Of a DNA stretch of 64,000 nucleotides, positions 17,931-26,556 are shown in pieces. The notes under the pieces were generated by a model, which worked only from the letters and a program-made list of their open reading frames with translations, ran no database searches and was not told the DNA's origin. The position numbers and the translations under genes were made by a program. Position 1 is the stretch's first letter, and each line of letters starts with the position of its first letter. The DNA is from Candidatus Competibacteraceae bacterium (GTDB lineage Bacteria; Pseudomonadota; Gammaproteobacteria; Competibacterales; Competibacteraceae). Location of the stretch: NCBI GenBank assembly GCA_016712625.1, contig JADJQQ010000031.1:58081-122080 (forward strand), given 5' to 3'.

Positions 17931-18456
17931 AATTTAAGCTTATGAATTTCTTAAGTATTTTTTGATGATCGGAATGTGATGTGGAGTCATAGTGCATTTA
18001 GTGGTTTTTGATAAGCGCAAGATGCGCCAAAAGTGTCTGCCGGATTCAGGAGGTCGGTGTGTGGTCTAGGCGAATGGATCAGACAATTGATAGCATAAGA
18101 ACAGAGAGGGATTAGCGCCCTCGTAGGATAAAAAAGCCGTCTCTCAATAGAGAGGAAAACGATTCGACGTTAACCGACTCTTTTTTTTAAGATTAGATGA
18201 AAAAGATATTGTAAAAGGGTGGTAAACGTATAAATATACGGTCGCAAGAATGTATTAAAGAGCGATGCCGGCCAGGTGTTGCTCCATAAAGCGCTGTTGC
18301 CGGCGCTCTCGGTTTCAAACGGTCCCTGTGACGTGATTGACAGGGGGTGTCGCTCGACCCATGTGGTGCAAACGAGCCTGGTGCGAGCCAGAGGCGTTCG
18401 CGAGACGTCTTCAAAATATCCGCGACTGGGTTTGGCCTCGGTTTTCCATTCAATCC
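17931..18456. other. AT-rich non-coding stretch after the 11-bp array
   Basis: About 525 bp without a convincing gene. It is noticeably more AT-rich than its surroundings up to about 18260. A short dyad CTCTC-AATA-GAGAG at 18141-18154 has six A directly upstream, so on the minus strand it would resemble a weak intrinsic terminator. With the adjacent repeats this could be part of a partition or replication region. Nothing else is recognisable. Confidence 0.4.
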
Positions 18457-18587
18457 AACCGGCAACCGGTAGTGGCCCTACTACCTAACAAGGTGGGCGA
18501 TGTGGCAGAGGAGTATTGATCAGGTGTAAAGCCGACCTGTTCCGAACCGGCAACCGGTAGTGGCCCTACTACCTAACAAGGTGGGCG
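18457..18587. repeat. Two identical 43-bp direct repeats with internal dyad
   Basis: A 43-bp sequence occurs at 18457-18499 and again, unchanged, at 18545-18587 (88 bp start to start). Each copy holds the inverted repeat GGTAGT-GGCCCT-ACTACC, and upstream the related words ACCGGCAACCGGT. Perfect duplication of a dyad just upstream of a gene (start 18628) suggests a two-site operator or a recombination or processing site. No matching protein can be named. Confidence 0.75.
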
Positions 18588-18627
18588 TTTCGGATGTGCT
18601 GTAGCGCCATGTGGAGTGATGTGCGGT

Positions 18628-19098
18628 ATGAGCGATGGTCTCGACGTGAAAGCCGGATATACCCCAGAAGATGTAGCGGCCTTATTGGAGACGCTACGGG
18701 GGATGGTCGATCTGGAAGACGGGGAGTTATATACCCTTCGGAAAGGACGATTGCATCATGTGGTTCGGCGTGAGGAGGACAACGGGTTGCGCCGTATTCT
18801 CATCATGGACGACGCCTATGATGCGGCCCAACAGCAGGCCCGACGGTTGCGGCAACGGATGCGCGGTTATCGACCCGATCCGGCGCTGGTCGTTTCCGCC
18901 TTGGTAATGCATGGGGCCAAGCTCGACCCGGCTGTTGCTGACGACATCGCCATCCAGTATCTCCAGCAGTTATTCCAACGCGCCGACGCGGGAGCGGATG
19001 CAGAGTCTACGGTATCAACCGCTACGGATGATGCCGGCTTGTCATCGCCCGCCTCGAAGCAGGTGCCGATAACGCACCGCGTGAAGACTGCACACTGA
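18628..19098 (+). CDS. Hypothetical protein downstream of the duplicated dyad
   Basis: 156-aa soluble protein starting MSDGLDVKAGYTPEDVAALL. GGAG lies 11 bases upstream of this ATG; an ATG three codons earlier is too close to it. Middle segments include a basic helix (AAQQQARRLRQRMRGYRPDP). The C-terminus is low complexity. No recognised family. It is the first gene after the partition-like region and before the recombinase. Confidence 0.5.
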   Translation: MSDGLDVKAGYTPEDVAALLETLRGMVDLEDGELYTLRKGRLHHVVRREEDNGLRRILIMDDAYDAAQQQARRLRQRMRGYRPDPALVVSALVMHGAKLDPAVADDIAIQYLQQLFQRADAGADAESTVSTATDDAGLSSPASKQVPITHRVKTAH

Positions 19099-19366
19099 TA
19101 GAACCACCGCCAGCTCGTGGGGAGTTGCCTTCAGCGGCCAGCGACCAACGGTCGCGATGCGAAGGTTGGGGTTCACGGTCGATCCTGGTTAACAGATCGG
19201 TCGGACAGTGAAGGAGTATCTTATGAGCAGCCCGACCGCCCGATGGGCGGCGGATTCAACGTGCGAGGCGCGTTGAAGCGTAAAATGTCTTTAGGGCAAG
19301 ACCTTTGCGGCTGGTATAACCCTCAAGTACGGCCCTGGATGTTTCATAAGAGTTGTTAGATGTTTG

Positions 19367-21267
19367 ATGGACAACAAACGAGTATCGAACCGGCCTCGAC
19401 GGCCGTTGACCGCGCGGCGTGGCCCCGTGCAAGCCGTGCCGACGCGGGGTGGTAAACAGGCGCGGGCCTTGACCTCACTCAATGCGGTGCTCAAACCACA
19501 TTTGCGGCGTAGCGCCAACGGCCGCAAGGTGGTGAGTCATGCCACCGTGGCCGATCGCTCCTTTTTTTTCTCGAAACTGGTGCGCGAGCTGCACGCGCTG
19601 GGCTATCAGCTCACTGATGTGCATCACCTCAAGCCCAGGCATATTGAAGCGTTGATGCGCGCCTGGGAACAGGCCGGTTTGTCGGCGTCCACGTTACAGA
19701 AGCGCTTTTCGTACCTGACCTTGCTGTGTGGCTGGATCGGCAAGGCCAGCATGTTGCGTCCCGCCGCGTCCTACCTGGCCGATCCCGCGGCGTATCAGCG
19801 CGGCTATATCGCCACGTACGATCATTCCTGGACGGCACGGGGCATCGACCCGCTGGAGAAGATCGCCGAGATCGCCGCGGACGAGCCTGCCGTGGCGCGT
19901 GTCCTGCGCCTGCAATGGGCTTTTGGTCTGCGGCTTCAGGAAGCCGCCTTGCTGAATCCGGCGCGGGATGCGCTCGATACCGCCTGGTTACGGGTTGTCG
20001 CGGGCACCAAAGGGGTCGGCCCCGCACCGTGCCGATTGAGACCGACGCCCAGCGCGCGATCTTGGCGGAGGCGGCGGATTATGCCGCTATAACCAAGCGC
20101 TCGATGATTCCGCCCGATTATGATCTGAAAGCCTGGTTGGCCCATGTCTATCATGTCCTGGCCCGGTATGGCATCACCCGTCAAAACGGCCTCGTCACGC
20201 ACGGACTCCGGCACCAATACGCCAACGACCGCTATGAAGAACTCACCGGCGAACCCAGTCCGGTGCGGGGCGGGGATCGCTTGGCCGATGCGGCCAGCCA
20301 GCACGCCCGTCAAAACGTCACGGCTCGCCTGGGTCATGCGCGGGTGGGCATCACCAATGCCTATTATGGTAAAGCGCCAGCTGCTTCCCCCGACGTGCCA
20401 ACGCCACCGTCGGAGGCGCACGTGCGGGCGCGAGACATCCGCGTTCAGCAACGCCTATTAACGGTTCGTCTGGCCGGTTGTATCGATCGGCGCCAAAGCG
20501 GCCAAGGCGCCATTGCCACCACCACCGTGCACTTACGGTGGCGGCTGCTCAACCGGATGTTGGCGGATCTCCACCGGGCCGGCGTGCCGTTATCGACCCC
20601 GGAGGCGTTAAACGAAACCCACATCGACACCTTGTTACGCGGTTGGCAAACCGGTCGTTTATCGGTCGCCTCCGCCAAGAATAATCAGCGGCTGCTCTTG
20701 CAACTGTGTGGCTGGCTCGAACGCCCGGACTTGGCCTTACGGGTACGGACGATGGGGGCACCGGCGGCGTCATCGAGCGCACGACCGACGCGGCCCTGGC
20801 CCGAGCACCAGATTCAAGAACGGCTGGCGGCGATCCGCGCCCAGAATGCGCGTGTTGCCCTTCATATTGAATTGGTGCGGGCCATTGGACTGACCCACCG
20901 ACAGGCGGCGCTGTGGCAACGGCAGGGGGCCGATCACGCAGGCCATCTGGATGTGCTCTGGGAGACCCCCAAGCACCAGGTGCTGCGTTTCGCGATCGCG
21001 ACCGACGCCCAACAGGCTGTCATCACCGAGGCCCAACGGCTGTTACCACAGCCCGATGACACGGTGTGTCCCGCGGAGGTCTCGGTGTCAAACTGGCTGC
21101 GGACGGTCTATGACGGACTGCGGCACGTCGGGGGCATTGGGATACCGGGTGCGCCCACCCTGGCCGCGTTAAGAGCGCCGGATGCCCCGACACCGCTCAT
21201 CCTGGATCGGGAAGCGTATCTGATGGCACGAGCCGGTTTGCGGGCGCCGACCCCACGGTCTAGGTAA
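19367..21267 (+). CDS. Tyrosine recombinase with degenerate second copy, frameshifted
   Basis: Site-specific recombinase of the 'integrase domain-containing' type found on ICEs. The first copy has the SAM-like N-terminal domain and the catalytic pattern: Arg in FGLRLQEAAL, HxxR in THGLRHQYAND, GHARVGITNAYYG with the nucleophile Tyr. The frame changes at the G-run 20012-20015 (one G missing); the continuation reads GRPRTVPIETDAQRAI. After about residue 355 a second, shorter copy follows: RWRLLNRMLADLHRAG, LLQLCGWLERPDLAL, AIGLTHRQAAL, IATDAQQAVITEA. The catalytic Arg position there is Thr-His, and the copy stops before an HxxR box, so it is probably inactive. Confidence 0.8.
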
Positions 21268-21283
21268 CGGGTAGCCGCGCCGC

Positions 21284-21979
21284 ATGGCGATCGCGCCGTG
21301 TGCTGCTCCCAAGCTCGACCCCGCCGCCGTGGCCCGGCTGTTGGGCGGTCGAGTCCCTGCCGGCTGGCTGAGCTGTGGGTATTGCCAGCAGTGCGGCCCC
21401 GTGCTCTTACCCGGTGCGCGCAAAGACTATGGCGTCTTGCCCACATGCCCCTGGTGTCTCGTGCGACAGCGCGGTCAGTCGATCCCATCCATTGGTTTTG
21501 TGCGGTCGCGGTTGCGAGAACAGTGGCTGCGGTTGCCCGCTTATTTTAAAACCGCGCCACCCGCGTTGATCTCACCGGTCATCAATGACACGGCTGTCGG
21601 TGTGGAAGCGCGAGATCAACCGGACGTCTCATGGGCTGAATCGGCCTTGAATGCACCGTCAGTGGAGTGCGCGGCTGGTGTGGAGGACGTGGTAACTCCA
21701 CCCGTCGAAGACGTAATAGGCCATATCACGGAGGTCGCGCATCATCCGTTGGATGCGGCCTGGGCTGAAACTCAACTGGCACAGCTACACGACCCCCGCC
21801 AGCGCGTGGCCTTACGCCGTCGCTACGGTGAAATCTACCAAGCGACCTTCGAGGCGGAGCCGAACGTCATCCGCAAAGAAGGCCGCGCCCGCTATGCGGC
21901 CAATACCTGGCTCCGCGAAGCCGTGGAGCGGTTGGCGCAGGAGCAACAACAAAAAGGAGTCCCTGATGGCGGTTACTGA
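21284..21979 (+). CDS. Hypothetical protein with N-terminal Cys pairs
   Basis: 231-aa protein. Near the N-terminus CGYCQQCGPV and about 20 residues later CPWC form a likely zinc ribbon (residues 32-60). The middle is an acidic linker. The C-terminal third has helical segments including LHDPRQRVALRRRYGEIYQA. A role in DNA binding is plausible. It lies 16 bases after the recombinase and overlaps the next gene by 14 bases. No family name is recognised. Confidence 0.5.
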   Translation: MAIAPCAAPKLDPAAVARLLGGRVPAGWLSCGYCQQCGPVLLPGARKDYGVLPTCPWCLVRQRGQSIPSIGFVRSRLREQWLRLPAYFKTAPPALISPVINDTAVGVEARDQPDVSWAESALNAPSVECAAGVEDVVTPPVEDVIGHITEVAHHPLDAAWAETQLAQLHDPRQRVALRRRYGEIYQATFEAEPNVIRKEGRARYAANTWLREAVERLAQEQQQKGVPDGGY

Positions 21980-22418
21980 TCGTCGCTTCGTGGGTGTGTC
22001 GGATCTGGCGCAGCTCGCCCGCTGTGAAGCCCAGATGCTGTTGGATAGACAGCATGGAAAAGAACGACCGCCGGAACGGGAGCGGTTGGCAGCGGCGGGT
22101 GAGGCCGAACACGCCCGCCATGATCGCTTGGCACAGCATTATCAGGGGCCGCCGCGTCGCGCCACCCGCGATCGGCACTGTTTTGTGGCGTCCGCCCTGT
22201 ACGGTGAAACGGCCTGGCAAACCGAAGCGCTGCGCGTTTGGCGGGATACGGTCTTGCAATCCACCGTGGGCGGTCGCGGGTTGATCGCGCTTTATTATCG
22301 CTGTTCGCCGCCGCTGGCGCGGTCGCTGGCCCACCATCCCCGGTTAGCCGGGTGCCTGCGCGGACTGTTAGATTGCTTGATCGCTTGGGTAGTCGTTAAA
22401 AGGGAGAAAATGCTATGA
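21966..22418 (+). CDS. Cas4-like N-terminal segment fused to CFI-box domain
   Basis: 150-aa protein starting at an ATG behind AAGGAG. The N-terminus reads VSDLAQLARCEAQMLLDR, followed by a Glu/Arg-rich helix and GEAEHARHDRLAQHY. This resembles the first part of Cas4-type PD-(D/E)XK nucleases, where the Cys and following helix begin the fold. The C-terminal half begins CFVASALYG, then TEALRVWRDTVLQ, GRGLIALYY and SPPLARSL, the pattern of CFI-box C-terminal domains. No D-ExK core is present here; the following gene supplies one, so the nuclease may be split over two polypeptides. Confidence 0.55.
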   Translation: MAVTDRRFVGVSDLAQLARCEAQMLLDRQHGKERPPERERLAAAGEAEHARHDRLAQHYQGPPRRATRDRHCFVASALYGETAWQTEALRVWRDTVLQSTVGGRGLIALYYRCSPPLARSLAHHPRLAGCLRGLLDCLIAWVVVKREKML

Positions 22419-22870
22419 CAGCGACGGCGGCTATCGCACTGGCAATCATTTTACTGATGCTGGTGCTGGCGGTCTTAGGCCGACACGGCGGAAAACGCGC
22501 CGCGTGGCTTCAGCGCGAACAAATGCCGGAGGATCTTAAAACCGCCCGCCTTATCGCCAGTGAAAAAAGGTTTCGCTGTGAAGACCCCATCGCCCTGAAC
22601 GGTCGGCCTGATCAGGTCTATCGCCTGACTGACGGGACGATAGTGATTGTGGATACCAAGCGCCGCCAACGGCCCGCAGTTTATGAGGCGGATATCGCCC
22701 AGGCATCCATCTATCGACTGCTGCTGACCAGCCAGAAACAGTTTCGTAACCAGCCCTTTGCAGACTATGGGTACATTCGCCTGGTCGGCCCCTACAAGGC
22801 CGTCTCCTATCAACGTGTAACCTTGTGGTCTGCCGGTAAGCGTCGGCTGTTGGCCGTCTTGACGGATTGA
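22415..22870 (+). CDS. Membrane-anchored PD-(D/E)XK nuclease, 3' end replaced by IS66
   Basis: 151-aa frame. Residues about 5-24 form a membrane helix (AIALAIILLMLVLAVLG). The rest has the core of a PD-(D/E)XK nuclease: GRPDQVYRL with Asp, then IVIVDTKRR with Asp and Lys, then AQASIYRLLL with Gln and Tyr, as in Cas4/RecB-like enzymes. It overlaps the previous gene by four bases. The terminal inverted repeat of the IS66 element begins at 22836, so the last eleven residues and the stop come from the insertion. The native C-terminus is lost. Confidence 0.65.
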   Translation: MTATAAIALAIILLMLVLAVLGRHGGKRAAWLQREQMPEDLKTARLIASEKRFRCEDPIALNGRPDQVYRLTDGTIVIVDTKRRQRPAVYEADIAQASIYRLLLTSQKQFRNQPFADYGYIRLVGPYKAVSYQRVTLWSAGKRRLLAVLTD

Positions 22871-22974
22871 AATATAGGGAGAGCGCCCGCGATGCCTCGA
22901 TCACAAGCGGGCGTGGGTGCGCGTCCGCGCACAATGTGCGCGGACGCCTGCGAGCGCGGGTGGCAACGCGCGCA

Positions 22975-24513
22975 TCACGCCGCCAAAGCGGGGATTTCGG
23001 GCGTGTCGGGCGTGGGTGGCGCGGCGAGCGTCCACGGCAGCAGCTCGCCGACGCGGTTGACCGAGTGGTCGGCGATTTGGCGCAGCACCCTCCGCAGGTA
23101 GGCTTCCGGATCGAGGCCGTTGAGCTTGGCGGTGCCGATCAGGCTGTAGATCGCAGCGGCACGATCACCGCCGGCGTCCGAGCCCGCGAAAAGATAGTTT
23201 TTTCTGCCGAGGCTCACCGGGCGCAGCGCCCGTTCCGCAGCGTTGTTGTCGATCTCCAGGCGACCGTCGTCGCGGTAGCGGGTCAGAGCCACCCAGCGCG
23301 TCAGGGCGTAGCGGATCGCTTCGGCCAGCGCCGATTTTTGGGAGATTCGTGACAAGGTGGTGTGCAGCCACACCCGGAAGGCGTCCAGTATCGGCCCGGC
23401 GCGGGCTTGTCGTCCGGTCGTTCGAACGTCCACCGGCCGGCCCCGCAAGTCGGCCTCGACGGCGTAGAGCGCGCCGATCCGCTGCAAGGCGTCGGCCGCC
23501 AGCGGACTGGCGTGGGCGTGATGCAGGTCGTAGAACGTGCGCCGGACGTGCGCCCAGCAGCCGACTTCGACGAGAGAACCGGTTTCGTAGAGGCCGTTGA
23601 AGCCCGCATAGCCGTCAGCTTGCAGCGCGCCTCGGAAATTGTGCAGGTGCTGTTGCGGATGCTGGCCTTTCCGATCCGGCGAGTAGGCGAACCAGACGGC
23701 GGGGGGCGCGGGGTCGGCGCACGGGCGACCATCGCGGACATAGGCCCAGAGCCGGCCCGATTTTGTGGAACCGCGACCGGGTGAGAGCACCGGCACCGGC
23801 GTGTCGTCGGCGTGCAGTTTATAGGACTCCAGGACATGCCGACGCACGGCATCGGCCAAGGGCCGCAGCAGCGCGGCGGCTTCGCCCACCCAGCCGGCCA
23901 GGGTCGAGCGCGAGAGCTCCACGCCCGATCGGGCGTAAATCTCGGATTGCCGGTAAAGGGGCAGGTGATCCGCGTATTTCGAGACCAGCACGTGCGCCAA
24001 GAGGCCCGGACCGGCCAAGCCCCGCGTGATCGGCCGGCTCGGGGCCGACGCCTGAACGATCCGCTCGCACCGAGCGCAGGCCCGTTTGGGCCGGACGTGA
24101 CGAATGACCCAGACGTGGGAGGGCGCATAGTCCAGCACCTCGGACACGTCCTCGCCCAAGGGCTTGAGCGGACCGCCGCAATCGGGGCAAACGGCGACAT
24201 CGGGAGGATGGGTATGAACCTCGCGCGGCAGGTGCGCCGGCAGGGCGCGTGAAACCGGCGCGGGCTTGGCGGCGGGGCGGGGGTTGGCCGGTTCGGTTCG
24301 CGTCTCGGCTTCGGCCGCGCCGACTTCCAGCTCTTCCAGGTGCAGTTCGAGCTGGCCGAGCAGCTTTTCCGTCCGTTCGGAACGACGGCCAAACTGTTGG
24401 CGGCGCAACTTGGCGATCCACAGCTTCAGATGCGCAATTTCGGTTTGCTGGGCGGCCAGATCCGCTCGCTGGCGGGCGATCACCGCTTTCAGCGTCGGCA
24501 CGTCATCGGGCAA
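22975..24513 (-). CDS. tnpC: IS66 transposase TnpC
   Basis: 512-aa DDE transposase. It has a coiled coil at the N-terminus (about residues 1-50), a zinc-binding segment CPDCGGPL near residue 108, the catalytic region with KLHADDTPVPVL and YAGFNGLYE, and a C-terminal block with EIDNNAAERALRPVSLGRKN carrying the Glu. Length and order fit IS66 TnpC (about 510-530). The frame is complete, so this copy could be functional. Confidence 0.95.
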   Translation of the reverse strand: MPDDVPTLKAVIARQRADLAAQQTEIAHLKLWIAKLRRQQFGRRSERTEKLLGQLELHLEELEVGAAEAETRTEPANPRPAAKPAPVSRALPAHLPREVHTHPPDVAVCPDCGGPLKPLGEDVSEVLDYAPSHVWVIRHVRPKRACARCERIVQASAPSRPITRGLAGPGLLAHVLVSKYADHLPLYRQSEIYARSGVELSRSTLAGWVGEAAALLRPLADAVRRHVLESYKLHADDTPVPVLSPGRGSTKSGRLWAYVRDGRPCADPAPPAVWFAYSPDRKGQHPQQHLHNFRGALQADGYAGFNGLYETGSLVEVGCWAHVRRTFYDLHHAHASPLAADALQRIGALYAVEADLRGRPVDVRTTGRQARAGPILDAFRVWLHTTLSRISQKSALAEAIRYALTRWVALTRYRDDGRLEIDNNAAERALRPVSLGRKNYLFAGSDAGGDRAAAIYSLIGTAKLNGLDPEAYLRRVLRQIADHSVNRVGELLPWTLAAPPTPDTPEIPALAA

Positions 24514-24549
24514 GGCGTCCGTATCGGTTATGCCTGCCAGTATAGGCGA

Positions 24550-24894
24550 TCAGGCCGCCCGCCGGGGTGTGGTTCGCAGCGGTCGCCGCCAGTCGATGCC
24601 TTCCAGCAGCATCGAGAGCTGGGCCGGTGTCAACGACACCACGCCATCGGTCGCTTGCGGCCAGATGAAGCGCCCCGATTCCAGGCGCTTGGCGAACAGG
24701 CACAGCCCGTCACCATCGTACCAGAGGATCTTGATCCGATCACCGCGCCGGCCTCGAAAAATAAACGCGTGACCGGAAAATGGGTCGGCGTCCAATCGCG
24801 TTTGCACCAACGCCGCCAACCCGTCGAAGCCCCGGCGCAAATCGGTGAACCCGGCCGCGAGCCAGATCCTCGCCCCCGCAGGCGGCCCGATCAT
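24550..24894 (-). CDS. tnpB: IS66 accessory protein TnpB
   Basis: 114-aa protein with the invariant IS66 TnpB pattern: DLRRGFDGLAALVQ, then DPFSGHAFIFRGRRGDRIK and WYDGDGLCLFAKRLE. The start ATG overlaps the stop of tnpA (ATGA), the usual coupling. A longer in-frame extension upstream lies inside tnpA and is not needed. Its biochemical role is unknown but it is required for IS66 transposition. Confidence 0.93.
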   Translation of the reverse strand: MIGPPAGARIWLAAGFTDLRRGFDGLAALVQTRLDADPFSGHAFIFRGRRGDRIKILWYDGDGLCLFAKRLESGRFIWPQATDGVVSLTPAQLSMLLEGIDWRRPLRTTPRRAA

Positions 24895-25334
24895 CGCCGG
24901 TGGAGGTGGCTGAGGATCGTCTCCAGCAGCGCCGGATCGACCGGGCCGGTCACCCGCACCCGCGCTCGCCCCAGCGCGATCTCGATTTGGCCCGGCTCCG
25001 CCGGTGGCGGCTTCGCGTCCCGTTCCGTCGTCGCCACGACCGCCGCCAGCTCGGCGGGCGCTCGGTCGGCCGGCGCGACCACCACCGGCAACAGCGTCGC
25101 CGCCGGCGCCGGCACCGGCTCTGCCACCGTCAGCCTCGGCTGGCGCAGGTACCACCGCCGCCATTTGAACAGCGGGTTGGCGTTGAGCCGATGCGCCAGC
25201 GCGATCCCCGCCACCGACGCCCCCGGTTCCAACGTCAATTGCGCCAGCCGCCGCTTATACTCGACGCTGTACTGTCGCCGGCCTGGGGTATCGATCCGGA
25301 TCACTCCCGGCGGTAGCACAGCCGCATCCGTCAT
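24891..25334 (-). CDS. tnpA: IS66 protein TnpA (HTH)
   Basis: 147-aa first gene of the IS66 operon. The N-terminal half is a helix-turn-helix of the Tnp_8 type (RQYSVEYKRRLAQLTLEPGA, IALAHRLNANPLFKWRR). The C-terminal half is a low-complexity Ala/Pro/Val stretch. It probably binds the element's ends. Its end overlaps tnpB by four bases. Confidence 0.88.
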   Translation of the reverse strand: MTDAAVLPPGVIRIDTPGRRQYSVEYKRRLAQLTLEPGASVAGIALAHRLNANPLFKWRRWYLRQPRLTVAEPVPAPAATLLPVVVAPADRAPAELAAVVATTERDAKPPPAEPGQIEIALGRARVRVTGPVDPALLETILSHLHRR

Positions 25335-25448
25335 GATGGCCTACTCTCTCGTCCAGCGGATACCCCGCGCATCCGCTCACCGTAGTGTCCTTACTCCCTT
25401 TCGGTCCGTCCAGACGGCCAGCAATGGACGCTTACGCTGGGCAATGGA

Positions 25449-25850
25449 TCAGCGCCGCCGTTGAACCGGCATTCGACCGAAGCCGCAAAATGGCTTAAAG
25501 AAGGGGGCAAGGCCGGTCGAACGCCGATGATCCGCCCGGATTTGGCTAGCCGCTGCGCCGCCGTCGGGAGAGATGGTCGGTGCCGGTTCCGGTTCCGGTA
25601 TCGACCCCACCTGTTCTGGGTGCGCAACCAACACATCCCGGATGTATGCAGCCAGGTGCAGGTGATTGGCGTGTACCGTCGCTAGGACCTGCAAGGCACG
25701 CTCCGGCGTCAATCCCTCTGGGTCGGACAGGAGCGGCAGTTGTTCGATCACTCGTAGCAGGGTGATCGCCGCTTCCAGCCGCTCGGACGGCAGTTCGCAA
25801 GGGACACCGACGGCGGGTTGCGCGAAAAACGGCATCGGGTGAGCAGACAT
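25449..25850 (-). CDS. Hypothetical protein at the end of the PRTRC operon
   Basis: 133-aa protein starting MSAHPMPFFAQPAVGVPCEL behind a GGAG site. A helical segment (SERLEAAITLLRVIEQL) is followed by EGLTPERALQVLATVHANH. The C-terminus is a Pro/Glu-rich tail. The stop lies 14 bases from the IS66 right end, so the original C-terminus may have been different. No family recognised. Confidence 0.4.
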   Translation of the reverse strand: MSAHPMPFFAQPAVGVPCELPSERLEAAITLLRVIEQLPLLSDPEGLTPERALQVLATVHANHLHLAAYIRDVLVAHPEQVGSIPEPEPAPTISPDGGAAASQIRADHRRSTGLAPFFKPFCGFGRMPVQRRR

Positions 25851-26164
25851 CGAGCGATCTCCGGCGTGATGTTTCGAGCATCGCATCGACAGCCGAGTAG
25901 GCAAGTGCTGCGCGACCTCCGCCAATGTCGAGTGGTCGGCAGGGCATTTTTTGAGTCTGTCAATTTTTCGACCGATGCTGCTCGCCGATGAGCCCTGCAC
26001 CCTTAACCGGTGAAATTCCTGCCGCTCGCGATCACCGGGCCGAATGCAGTGCAGGGGTGTCTTGATCCGGTCGCTTCAGGCCAGTACCGGTGTCGGATCA
26101 AATAGGTCCTCTTGCCGAGGCGCAGTGTAGAAGACTGTTTCTTCCGTTGGCATGGCGGCTGTTC

Positions 26165-26485
26165 CTAACGATTGTGGTGCAAAAAATCGAGTAACCGGCG
26201 CAAGCCATGATATTTTTTCTTGCCCCGCCCTCGTTCGGCCCAGACGCCGGTGTGGGGCCAGACATCGACCAGCGGACAACGCGGCCCCCCGGCGATCAGG
26301 TGCGCACCCGCGCCGTGGCTGTAGAGCGGGATGCCGCCCGCTACCAGGCGGCGGTAGGCGGAATGGCACCGGTCGCGGTCGGTGCGACGCCGCCGAGGCA
26401 AGGCGCGGTCGGGCGGCGTGTGGGCCTCGGCCCGGCGCGGTCGGCGGCGGGTTGGATCGGGGTAATAAGGGGCAGAGGATGGCAT
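26165..26485 (-). CDS. Small hypothetical protein downstream of PRTRC ThiF
   Basis: 106-aa basic protein. The C-terminal half has the pattern GGIPLYSHGAGAHLIAGG, LVDVWPHTGVWAERG, and HGLRRLLDFL, which I associate with short uncharacterised plasmid and ICE proteins. It starts at an ATG after GGAG. A Lys-rich stretch (GRGKKKYHG) precedes the end. It lies 71 bases after the ThiF gene and is probably part of the same transcript. Function unknown. Confidence 0.45.
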   Translation of the reverse strand: MPSSAPYYPDPTRRRPRRAEAHTPPDRALPRRRRTDRDRCHSAYRRLVAGGIPLYSHGAGAHLIAGGPRCPLVDVWPHTGVWAERGRGKKKYHGLRRLLDFLHHNR

Positions 26486-26556
26486 GGGCGTTCTCCGGTG
26501 GAGGGCATGGCCGTCCGGGTACGGGGACGGATTTAACGACGCGGACGGGGACGGAT

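Larger units (their letters stand above)
22836..25435 (-). mobile_element. IS66-family insertion sequence
   Basis: A 2600-bp element with imperfect terminal inverted repeats of about 37 bp. Both ends, read inward, start GTAAGCGTC and share TGGCCGTC, GACGGA and GAAA. It carries the three IS66 genes tnpA, tnpB and tnpC in that order on the minus strand. IS66 elements normally make 8-bp target duplications. Here the flanks are GTCTGCCG on the left and GCTGGGCA on the right, which do not match, suggesting the two flanks were not originally adjacent. The left end disrupts the PD-(D/E)XK gene. Confidence 0.9.

Noticed and set aside
18141..18154. CTCTC-AATA-GAGAG hairpin as terminator
   Set aside because: On the + strand no T-run follows; on the minus strand there is a short T-run but no gene to terminate and the stem is only five pairs.
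26076..26153. 25-codon minus-strand frame (MPTEETVFYTAPRQEDLFDP...)
   Set aside because: Plausible spacing at the PRTRC operon end but no good ribosome site and too short to support alone.
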